Source: Sordaria brevicollis (lineage: Eukaryota > Ascomycota > Sordariomycetes > Sordariales > Sordariaceae). From it: a DNA stretch of 64,000 nucleotides. Where the stretch lies: positions 310,001-374,000 of the forward strand of contig JAUTDP010000004.1 of the NCBI GenBank assembly GCA_033439795.1, written 5' to 3'. The notes beneath the pieces are model-generated. The model was given only the letters and a program-made list of their open reading frames with translations, was not told the DNA's origin and did not search any database. Shown piece by piece: positions 55,231-64,000 of this stretch; position 1 is the stretch's first letter; the number at the start of each line of letters is the position of its first letter. A program made the translations under genes and the position numbers.

Positions 55231-58200
55231 ATGGCGACAGTCCTCGCAAAAGGCCCCAAAAGCGGCTCATCCCCGCCTCAACCCCCATCCCCTCCGTCCG
55301 ACGGCAGCACAACCCCAACCTCCGAGTCCAAAGACCCCCAAAAGTCCAACATCAACATCTCCTCCGAGTCCCTCTCCTCCATCCCTCCTCTAGGAGTAGC
55401 CATCGAAGAACGCCGGTTCTGGTTCCAGCGCGCCAAGTCTTACGATCCCAATGCCATCGCCACGCAGGTGAGCGTGTTTGATGACCCGGATACGGCGGAG
55501 AAGTATCAGCCTAGGCCGGATTGGTGAGTCTTTCTTCCCCTATCCTATACTCGCTGCACATGTTTCCATCTGCTGGCATTCCCCTCTTCCCTCATCATGT
55601 TGATGCACATCTGCTTCTCTCCTCCGTATCTCCAATCTTCATCTCCCTTCCTCAACAGACGGTCTCTCCTGAGCTCCCTCCCCTCTTCATTCTCTATCCT
55701 CTTTCTTTGGCCAGTTGACGCTAACGCCTCGAACGAAAAGGGAAAACATCCACCGCTTCGACCCCCTAGCCCGCTGGACATGGGGCGAAGAGCACCGGCT
55801 CATCCGCAAGATCGACTGGCGCATCATGGTGTGGGCGTGCATCATGTTTATGGCGCTGGAGCTGGACCGGGCGAATATCAGCCAGGCGTTGACGGATGGG
55901 TTTTTGAATGATTTGCATCTTACGACGAATGGTCAGTCATCGTTCACTCTGTTGTCCACTCTCCCCTTGCACGCTCTTCCGGTCTCTTTCCGGGGTATCA
56001 TTGCTCTCCTGTCCTAGTCCACTTTGACTCTTCCCCTCTCTCTACTTTCTCATAGGTAGAGGTAGTGCTGGTCTTCCACCCTTATGTTCCATCGCGCTCT
56101 CTTCCTTGACAATTGACCAACTCGTTCAAGGCCATGCATGCTCTCGCTGACGCTCGCCCGCAACAGACTACAACCTAGGCAACTCAGTCTTCAAACTCGC
56201 CTTCCTCTGCGCCGAGCTTCCCTCCCAGCTGGTATCCAAATGGATGGGTCCCGACCGGTGGATCCCGTGTCAGATGGTATTGTGGTCCGTCGTCGCGACG
56301 TGTCAGTTTTGGCTTTCTGGGCGGACTTCCTTCCTCGCTTGTCGTGCTCTTCTCGGTATTCTCCAGGGCGGCTTCATCCCGGACGTGATTCTGTATCTGA
56401 GCTACTTTTACAAGGGTATATCTCGCCGCACATCCCCCTAAATCTCATGGCACATCCCCCTCCTTACAAAACCCCAACCCTCAACCGCTTTGACACCCCA
56501 TGGCACTCCATGACACCTGCATGTAAAATTCCCCGTTTTACCCGCTAAAACCCCATACTTTGCATTGCTGTAACATTTCATGAAAAAATGGGGTCTTAGC
56601 GACTTATTTTTTGAGTTTTGGGGTCGCATCAATTAATTGCGCATGGTCATTCACATCGCTCGGAAATCGGAAACCCCATTCTAGGGCTATCATACTCAAC
56701 ACCATAAAATTATCACGACTTTGGCGGTCTCAACGCACCTATCACATTTGCCAAGGATGCCAAATAACATAAGAAGACGGCATTTTACCATACAAAACGG
56801 GGAAACTTTGATGTCGGCTGTCAGAGGTGGGGGGGATGTGCCATGAGATTTGGGGGGATGTGCGGCGAGTTTTACCCTTTTACAAGCATCATGAGTTGAG
56901 CTTGAGATTGGGGTTTTTCTGGACGGCTATGAGCATTGCGGATATTGCTAGTGCCCTGCTGGCGTATGGGCTGTTGCATATGAGGGGCGTGCAGGGGCAT
57001 GCGGGGTGGAGGTGGTTATTTTTGATTGAGGTGAGTGTTGCCCTGACTGTCCGATCGTTCATTTGGAGTACTGTAGGACAAGATTGGATGTTGGTGATGG
57101 CTTCGATTGGGTACGGAGACAGACTGACACCATCCACTCGGCAGGGCCTCATGACACTAATCATCGGCATCTTCTCCTTCGCCCTCATGCCCGCCGGTCC
57201 CTGCCATACCGCCAGCTGGTTCCGTGGCAAAAACGGTTGGTTCAACGAGCGAGAAGAGAAGATCATCGTCAACCGCGTCATCCGTGAGGATCCCAGCAAG
57301 AGCGATATGCATAACCGCGAGCCAATCACGCCGAGACTTCTCTGGCAGTCTCTCAAGGACTTTGATCTCTGGTATATCCCCTCCTGTTCACCATTCCATT
57401 TGGAACGATACTAACAGAGACAACAGGCCAATCTACATCCTAGGCCTAACCTTCCAAATCCCCATGACGCCCATAGCGCAATACCTCACCCTCACCCTCC
57501 GCACCGGTCTCGGGTTCGACACCTTCCAATCCAACCTGCTCACGATCCCCTACACAGTGGTGCACATGATTACCATGCTCGGCATCACCTACCTGGGCGA
57601 GATCTTCAACGAGTTGACCCTGATCGCGGCGTCGGGGCAGATCTGGGCGTTGCCTTTCCTGATTTATCTCAACACCGTCAACACCCTGGGGGTCAACAGA
57701 TGGGTCATCTATGCGGTGACGACGCTGCTGTTGGGATACCCGAATGCGCATCCGATTCAGGTTGGCTGGAATAGCAGGAACTCGAATACGGTGCGATCAA
57801 GAACGGTGTCGGCGGCTTGTTATAACATGTTTGTGCAGGCGGGGGGGATTGTGAGTTCGAATATTTATCGGAAGGGTAAGTCGTCTGTCCCCGATGTTTC
57901 TGCATTCCTTCGTGCCCTCGGCTTCTTCTATGCGCCTTCGTTGCTTCGTTCTCTTCGGGCTGCGATATCAGGGTTCGGGTTGTGTATGGCTCGGGTTGAT
58001 TATCGAGTGAGACCGTGCTGACAATTGTCCAAAACAGACGACGCACCACTCTACAAGCGCGCCAACAAGCAGTTGCTCGCTCTGTGCTGCATGAACATCG
58101 TTCTCTATGGCCTCGTGAAGCTGTACTACATCTTCCGCAATAAGCAGAAGGCGCGCAAGTGGGATGTTATGACGACGGAGGAGAGACTGGATTATTTGGC

Positions 58201-58252
58201 GAACACGACCGACAAGGGAAACAAGAGGTTGGATTTCAGGTTCCAGCACTGA
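55231..58252 (+). CDS. MFS anion transporter (Dal5/Tna1-type), interrupted by a MITE-like element
   Basis: Seven exons: 55231-55523, 55741-55931, 56167-56415, 56870 (or 56825)-57030, 57145-57371, 57427-57875 and 58038-58252. They give about 594 (or 609) residues. Six MFS landmarks fit the ACS/Dal5 branch of fungal organic-anion permeases: [90 protein letters not shown] and the C-terminal [17 protein letters not shown]. Five introns are ordinary, with branch sites such as GCTAAC and CTGAC. The gap between exons 3 and 4 is a 462-bp transposon-like insertion: the coding sequence would read straight through (YFYK to HHELSLR) without it. If the element is not spliced, the protein stops eight residues into it, at about residue 252. 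The start lies in GAGCCATGGCG. The gene is divergent from the TauD dioxygenase. Confidence 0.85.
56415..56876. mobile_element. MITE-like element inside the transporter gene
   Basis: A 462-bp element with 46-bp terminal inverted repeats at 56415-56460 and 56831-56876, with three mismatches. The ends read GGTATATCTCGCCGCACATC and GGTAAAACTCGCCGCACATC. Each repeat contains the unit GCACATCCCCC twice. The flanks carry a 10-base direct duplication CTTTTACAAG (56405-56414 and 56877-56886). If the ends are taken as GGG/CCC, the duplication is 8 bases. There is no transposase frame, so it is non-autonomous. The duplication length would fit Mutator-like (9-11) or hAT (8) elements. It is not visibly RIP-mutated and the repeats are well matched, so the insertion looks fairly young. 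Confidence 0.93.
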
Positions 58253-58681
58253 TGCGATTGCGTTTGGGGTGTTGGATTGGTTGTCGGGAGCTTTTGGGTG
58301 CGCTCATCGTGGTGTTGCGGTTTGGTTGATTATTGGACAATGTCGAGGGTAGGTGAGAAAAATGTGGTTTGCAGAAATGAAATTGAGATTCCAAGTCGCC
58401 GTTTGTCAAAGTCGCTGGAAATTGTTAGCGTTTCTCCAAGTCCAACTGTGGCTTATCGATAAGTGCTTCTCCAACCCGAGCTTCTCCGCACGATCCCTCC
58501 GGTTCGCGATAACCCCCGCATTGCCTGCCGGCCCCGCAGCTCCCTTGTGCGGCGTCATCGTTGTGGTGCCCCGTGCGTCAGTGTAGCAGTGAACCAATGA
58601 CCTCGTGCTTCTCAACGACATGTCTTGAAAACCCGCCGAAGCTGAGATTTGTTACTGAATATCTCTCCGTCTCAATTGCCC
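58253..58681. other. 3' region of the transporter and promoter of the small gene
   Basis: Short intergenic DNA containing the 3'-UTR of the transporter and the promoter of the following gene. Overlapping frames on both strands of 61-77 codons are not supported. Confidence 0.5.
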
Positions 58682-59113
58682 ATGAACCCTCATCGCATCG
58701 CATCGTTGACTGCCCGTCGTTGCTGGTCCGGTGCTCGCCCTTCTGTATCTGCATTTGTTCAGCGCCCGAGCTCAGCGCATCAGAGACCCGCCCCCGCGTT
58801 CCACTCTGCCGCCGCCAACTTAAACCCGTCAACCTCAGTCAATCGACCGGTCATTGTCCAGCGATTGCAAACCGGGAAACCAAAAGGTGAGATTCTTATG
58901 AGAAGGACGACCTTCAAAGACCCTTCTTACGAACTTTTTCACCCGTCGCTCCGCATTGATGCCGTACCTGCATTTGCTCGAACCCCTGGAACCCACTGAC
59001 TCATCAGCTAACCGTGTCATAAAACAGCGCTTCCTAACACATCTTCCCTCCAATCACACACAAATCTGTTAGTACACCCTCCGCCCGGCGGCCCGAGTTC
59101 CGGCAGCATCTGA
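58682..59113 (+). CDS. Small hypothetical protein with a mitochondrial-type N-terminus
   Basis: Exons 58682-58886 and 59028-59113 give 96 residues. The intron (141 nt) has donor GTGAGA, branch GCTAACC and acceptor AACAG, all close to consensus. The first 40 residues (MNPHRIASLTARRCWSGARP and onward) are rich in Arg, Ser and Ala and lack acidic residues, as in a mitochondrial presequence. The spliced C-terminus ends HPPPGGPSSGSI. If the intron is retained, the frame stays open to 58999 and gives a 105-residue form with a different C-terminus (ending RTPGTH). I do not recognise the family. It lies 0.2 kb upstream of the ribose-5-phosphate isomerase gene, same strand. Confidence 0.55.
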
Positions 59114-59312
59114 AAAACAATTTTCTCAATCCCGCCCCGGATCCGAGCCCCGAGTCATCCCGTCGTCACATCACTCCACATTTCAATCTCTATTTCAACC
59201 TCACCTCGTCTCATTCCCTCTCACCATCATTCCCCTTCCGTTTCATTTCAACCACCAAACTCACACCCACCTCTGCAGCCTCATCCCCAGCCCCAGGCTT
59301 CAAACCGCAACC

Positions 59313-60149
59313 ATGGCCACCGCCAACGATGCCGCCGCCCTAATCGAAGAATCCAAACGCCTCGCCGCCTTCCAAGCCGTCGCCGACCACCTTTCTCCCT
59401 CCTACCGGCACATCGGCATCGGCTCCGGCTCCACCGTAGTCCACGTCGTCGCCGCCATCTCCTCCCTTTCCCCGTCCATCACCTCCGCCATGACCTTCTA
59501 CCCCACGGGCGCGCAATCCGAAGCCCTAATCGAGGACGCCGGCCTCCGGCTCGCTTACATCAACAAACTGCCCCCCGGCGTTCAGCTGGACGTGTGCTTC
59601 GACGGTGCGGACGAGGTTGATTCCGCGCTTAACTTGATTAAAGGAGGCGGGGCTTGTTTGTGGCAGGAAAAGATTGTGGCTAGCGCGGCGAAGAAGTTTG
59701 TGTGCGTGGCGGATTTTAGGAAGATTAGTGAAGGGGGGTTGGGGACGGAGTGGAAGAAGGGGGTTCCGATTGAGGTGTTGCCGATGGCGGCGCCGAGGGT
59801 TCTTGATGAGCTCAAGAGGTTGGGGGCGCAGGGCGCGAAGATCAGGTCGGGGTTGCCGGGGAAGGCGGGGGCGTGCGTGACGGATAATGGGTTGTGGATT
59901 GTTGATGCGGTGTTTAAGCCCCTGTTGGCGAAGGCGGAGGAGGGATATGAAGATGGGAAGGATGGGGTTTGGACGGTTGATGGGCTGGCGGATAAGTTGA
60001 TCAAGATTCCGGGTGTCGCGGAGATTGGGCTGTTTTATGGAAAGAGTGGGTTGGAGGTGGAGAGCGGGGCGCAGAAGCCCGTGGCAGCGTACTTTGGAAT
60101 GGCGGATGGGAGTGTGAAGGTGCAGACTTTGGAGAAGGGGTTGGTTTAA
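59313..60149 (+). CDS. rki1: Ribose-5-phosphate isomerase A type
   Basis: A 278-residue, single-exon enzyme of the non-oxidative pentose phosphate pathway, interconverting ribose-5-phosphate and ribulose-5-phosphate in the cytosol. The substrate-binding loop is IGIGSGSTVVHVV (about 34-46). The RpiA signature CFDGADEVD gives Asp97 and Asp100. Lys110 and Glu119 in IKGGGACLWQEK correspond to the catalytic lysine and glutamate of the family. The C-terminal part has IPGVAEIGLF. Length and intronless structure are normal for yeast and fungal Rki1. The start is in CGCAACCATGGCC, and a CT/AC-rich leader of 200 bases precedes it. Codon use shifts from C-ending in the first third to G-rich third positions later, without loss of frame. 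Confidence 0.96.
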   Translation: MATANDAAALIEESKRLAAFQAVADHLSPSYRHIGIGSGSTVVHVVAAISSLSPSITSAMTFYPTGAQSEALIEDAGLRLAYINKLPPGVQLDVCFDGADEVDSALNLIKGGGACLWQEKIVASAAKKFVCVADFRKISEGGLGTEWKKGVPIEVLPMAAPRVLDELKRLGAQGAKIRSGLPGKAGACVTDNGLWIVDAVFKPLLAKAEEGYEDGKDGVWTVDGLADKLIKIPGVAEIGLFYGKSGLEVESGAQKPVAAYFGMADGSVKVQTLEKGLV

Positions 60150-61244
60150 TGGATGAAGAAGGGAGAGAGATGAGGGAAAGGGAGAGGAAAAAGATGGATG
60201 GGTCAAGACCGGGTGATATACCTTTATGATGCTGCATGATGGATCACATTTTTCTTTTTTACTTTGAACCCCTTAATTCACCCGGTTATCTCTTACCATG
60301 TCCACCATGTTGACCATACATCCTTGACCACGGGAATAAGTTTATCTTTTTGTGCATGTATGTATACCACAGTGGTCTGTTGTCGCGGCATGTTGCAGTT
60401 TTCTTTCGGGCTCACATGCAATGCTTGATCTAGCTTGGCATAAAGACGAACATGACGGGATGCAGCTCTTTCATCGACCATCTACCACTAAGCTGAACCT
60501 TTTCATTATTGGCCCGGCGGCACGTTGCATCATTTTCGTTTAGGCGCGTGTTCTTCCCTCCGTCTTTTCCTGTCTCCGTCGGATTTGTCCCCGATTTGGG
60601 TTGTGTTGGTGCACTAACAGATCATGCCCTGCTTTAGGCCGACTGAAGATAGGCCAGTAGCTGGATCGATTTAACGTTTCCTCGAACCCCATCTGTGCCC
60701 AAGAAAGAGATTCCGATATGCCATCTGCTTTCCATTGCCTTAAGACCTTAATACTACATTTCACGTCACCTTCGAGGTGCGTCCAATTTCTCAACTACTT
60801 GATCCTGTCTTGATGACCATGGTATATCCATGCTCATCGACCATCCATTCCCGCCTTCAGGGGCTATCTTCATCTTGGATGCGAATCTGGTCACCACTTG
60901 CGACAGAGATACTTGTAGCTCTCTATGGTTGTTGCAAAGCCAGCGAAAGAAATAATGGTGTGACTATCGCTGCATACCAGCTCACATGTCAGTTCTAATC
61001 TTCAGATACGTCCTTGCATATACAGTGAGGAGTACGGCGATGATGGAGGCCATTGACATATGCGATGGACCAAGCTCCAATGAATACAAATTATGAGACA
61101 TGAAAAAACGCTTCCGAAATTCCCACTTACCCTTTCCCACCTCTCGTTAGAGGTACCTTCTTGCCAACTTGCATTTGTTGGCCCATGCCGTCGCCGCCAC
61201 TTTTCGTCCTCTTACTACTGCTCATTCAGATCGCCTCCCCGCTC
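60150..61244. other. Intergenic between rki1 and the SPRY fragment
   Basis: Contains the 3'-UTR of rki1 and, near 61090-61244, the probable 3'-UTR of the truncated - strand SPRY gene. The frames here are short and unconvincing. I see no RNA gene. Confidence 0.5.
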
Positions 61245-61484
61245 TCACCACCCCTCAGCCACATACCCCTCCAACCCTTCCCTCGTCGGCGGCTCGTACT
61301 TGAACGGCCTCCCACCACCATCCAACCCCGGCCCGAAATTAACCCTCATCCTCATCTCAAAATGAAGCAAAACCGTACACGACACGGCCGGATACAGCTG
61401 GCCCGCGACATCCTCTACCCACCCCGGCGCCCACTCCCCATCGATCCTAAAGAGAAAACCTCCGCACACTCCAAACAATTCTAC
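61245..61484 (-). pseudogene. 3' fragment of a SPRY-domain gene, cut off by AT-rich DNA
   Basis: The - strand frame encodes about 80 residues that resemble the last third of a SPRY domain: GGFLFRIDGEWAPGWVEDVA, then GQLYPAVSCTVLL, then MRVNFGPG and RPFKYEPP, ending EGYVAEGW and a stop. Upstream, the frame meets a stop at 61485-61487. The bases TATAG just before 61484 could be an intron acceptor. Beyond 61505 the sequence turns abruptly AT-rich, with the dinucleotide bias of RIP, so any upstream exons are absent or mutated beyond recognition. Either a repeat inserted into the gene or the gene lies at the edge of a RIP-affected block. SPRY domains mediate protein binding; no further function can be given. 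Confidence 0.6.
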
Positions 61485-61504
61485 CTATACTCTAAGACCT
61501 ACTC

Positions 61505-64000
61505 TGACAGGCGCTTTAATAGGCTATAGCGGGCCATAACACTCGATATAGCAAAACCCACTTTTACCCGTAAAAATACCCCAATATTATATATAAATTA
61601 TTACGCATTATTTTAATAGCTAGTATAACGTTCTAGAAAATTTCGAACATATTCAATTTAACGCTTTTAAGAGATTTCCTAATCGTATTACCAAATAATA
61701 TAATATTATTTTATAATACCACCCTATAATACTACCCTACTTTACTAACCAAATACGCTACCCCTTTACAATATATTATTAATTGCCCTAATCGCTAATT
61801 TCTATTAATATATTATTAATTATAAATACCAATTTATATTCGCTAGCGTAATAACTTTATTAATATAAACGTAATATTCGCTAATACCGCCTCTTTCTTT
61901 CGTAAGGGTTAGCGTATCCCTCCCGACAATATTATTTATTCCCTTACTCCTTAAAACGATATTATCGTAATACGCTACATTATAGTAGAATTTTATTAAC
62001 GGCGCCGCTTTAATATTATAATTTAATATAGTAATAAATATTTAACGCGCAACGTCCTATATCCTATATATAATAAATTATATCGATACGTTTATTAATA
62101 CAATTATACCCCTTATAAAGACTATTATAAAAATAATCCTAATATTTAACGATTTTCAATTACTAATAAATATATTAATAAGTATCCCTTCCGTATAATT
62201 ATAATTAAATAAGTTCGCGCGGGGTGGAAATAAGTAATTAAAATTAGTAATCTTTATTATAAAGGATATTTATTTTCGTAATATTTTAATAATTATTTAT
62301 TTCTTCGAAAGAAAATATTAATATTATACTTAGAATCGTAGAATTTTATCGAAAATTTTTTAAAGAGGAGGGAATTAATTATACGGTCGATATATACTAC
62401 CGTTAAAAATTAATTTCCCGATATCCCCCTTACATATAAAAATTTTAATAATATATATATATAAATTAAAAGCGCTAATCGAAAAGGTTATTACAATATT
62501 TAAAGCTTTATATAATTATTAGATTTAAATTGCAACGTTATATACGATTATAAAAATTAGTTTAATAATAAAGAAATTATACTTTTTAATATATTTTAAA
62601 TATTAAATTCCTAATATAAAATATAATTACGTAACCTATTTATTTTCGCTATCGATATTATATATAAAATTAATAATTATTACCTCCTTATAATATAAAG
62701 AGTAATTATTATATACAAAAAGATTTCTATACCTATATTTTAAATACTATTTAATAACGAAAAGAATAAGGGTTTTACTTACTTTATTAACTAAATCCGT
62801 ACAGCTATAACAATTTTTAATATTCGATAACCTTTTATTATTATTATTAATAGGAATAATACGCTTATTAGCGCGCTTCGAATAGGGTTACCCGACGTAA
62901 CCCTCTAATAGTACGTTTAATATATTAATTATAACATTATTAAAAATATTAAAAAATTCTAAAAGCGCCCCCCCGCCGAAGAAAATAATAAGAATAAGGA
63001 GGAGGATAATAGTCGTTTTACCAATCGCTCTATTTCGTTAGGAGATAAGGATTCGAATAATAATAATAAGGATAATATTAGCAACGATAAAATTAATTAG
63101 CTAAATAATAATAATAAGGAGGGGGAATTTAACGAAAGCGATTTAATATTCGATAAAGATAACGAAATTAATTATTAATACCTTATTCGTTTATATAAGA
63201 GGGTTTATATTATTACGAAAATTAAAGCTAACCTCCCTACTATCCTTCGTAAAGTCGCTAATATACGGTCTACGCTATTTTTTATATAGTAATATATAAT
63301 TTATTCCCTTAGTATTAATATTTTCGATAAAATATAAGTACGTTTTAAACGGTAATTTAAAGGACCCTAAAAAATTATTATTATTTACTTCGAAAAGGAA
63401 TTCCTCCTTATTAAAGAGGATTAGACTACTTATTATACTAATAAAAACTTTAATTATAATTAAATTATTATATTGCCTAACGAATTTAATAATTCATCTA
63501 TTAAATTATATAAACTCTCTAATTGTAATAATTTTATTAATATATTTAAAATTTCCTTTCAATATATTACTACTTATTATAATTAGTATAAAGAAAAATA
63601 TACTAAGTCCGCTTCGAAGGTATATATATTGTAGGTTAATTATAAATAATTAAGCTCTTCCCTATTAATAATTACTTTATAGGCGTTTAATTTACTAAAA
63701 TATAAATACTATAAAATATTATTAATATTAATAGGTAAAAGAAGGGGGATTTTATATTAAAGTAAGTTATTACCCTTATATTCTAATCGGTTTAAGAAAT
63801 AATATAGTTTATTTTACGCGTATAAAATAGAAATACGTTTATAAGTAAATGAAATTACGCTTATCGATAAAGATACGTACTACCCCTTCTAATTTTTATA
63901 TTAATTTCGAATAAATTGTATAATTTATTTCTCCCGATAAAATCCTATATTAACTCCTTATATAAAATGCAGTCGATATTTACCTCCAAATTTAATTTAC
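61505..64000. repeat. AT-rich RIP-type relic of repeated DNA
   Basis: The base composition changes sharply at about 61505 and stays very AT-rich to the window end. TpA is extremely frequent while CpA and TpG are nearly absent, yet CpG survives (for example AACGCGCAACG at 62044). This is the footprint of RIP, which turns CpA into TpA on both strands of duplicated sequence. It is probably a dead transposon or transposon cluster. The element type cannot be read from the degraded sequence. It continues beyond the right edge of the window. Confidence 0.9.
62983..63178 (+). pseudogene. RIP-mutated relic reading frame, acidic
   Basis: Inside the AT-rich block, one + strand frame reads as a coherent Asp/Asn/Glu/Ser/Lys-rich stretch (for example GDKDSNNNNKDN and KEGEFNESDLIFDKD). 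It is broken by a TAG that looks like a CAG changed by RIP. This suggests a former ORF of a repeated element, of which only this acidic part is legible. The family is unknown. Confidence 0.35.

Noticed and set aside
61093..61529. + strand frames of 90 and 122 codons
   Set aside because: Shadow of the - strand SPRY fragment, which has the better match to a known domain.

Overview
The window looks like chromosomal DNA of a filamentous ascomycete close to Neurospora or Sordaria (Sordariales). The evidence is short introns with GTRNGT donors, CTAAC/CTGAC branch sites and YAG acceptors; start codons in the Neurospora context (CAMMATGGC) on almost every gene; and long CT-rich 5' leaders. It also carries an acon-3/medA orthologue, and its right end is a C-to-T-mutated AT-rich block of the kind left by repeat-induced point mutation (RIP). 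From memory, the N. crassa loci for acon-3 and the zinc transporter tzn-1 have close numbers (NCU07617, NCU07621), so the gene order may be conserved. I could not check this.

Layout. 1-7.1 kb is metal homeostasis on the + strand: a ZIP zinc importer (1853-3139), a tRNA-Arg(ACG) on the - strand (3717-3788), a stretch with two families of old direct repeats, and a very small three-exon metallothionein (6719-7103) that lies outside any long ORF. 7.6-13.1 kb holds two - strand genes: an ACS-family pantothenate/vitamin transporter (7579-9564) and a secreted BBE-type FAD oxidase (11062-13122). 13.1-19.8 kb has no gene I can support. 19769-25562 is one very large protein with a BTB-like N-terminus and a long disordered tail carrying recurring tryptophan motifs. 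29401-31818 (-) is the conidiation regulator acon-3/medA. It is followed by about 20 kb (31.8-51.9 kb) with no supportable gene, only scattered simple repeats, a pyrimidine-rich promoter-like stretch, a Z-DNA-prone tract and a strongly G-rich segment.

51.9-58.3 kb holds a divergent pair: a TauD-type 2-oxoglutarate dioxygenase (-) and a Dal5-type anion transporter (+), plausibly a catabolic uptake-and-oxidation unit. The transporter is interrupted by a 462-bp MITE-like element with 46-bp inverted repeats and a 10-bp target duplication. The ends of the element supply a splice donor and two acceptors that restore the frame, so it may now behave as an intron. This is the most unusual structure in the window. 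Next come a small, probably mitochondrial, two-exon protein (58682-59113) and ribose-5-phosphate isomerase (59313-60149). The last 2.5 kb is RIP-type AT-rich DNA that abuts the 3' end of a truncated SPRY-domain gene.

Most genes are intact housekeeping or accessory metabolism. The less ordinary parts are the intron-like transposon, the tryptophan-motif BTB protein, the tiny metallothionein with tandem 3' splice sites, and the gene-poor interval upstream of acon-3.
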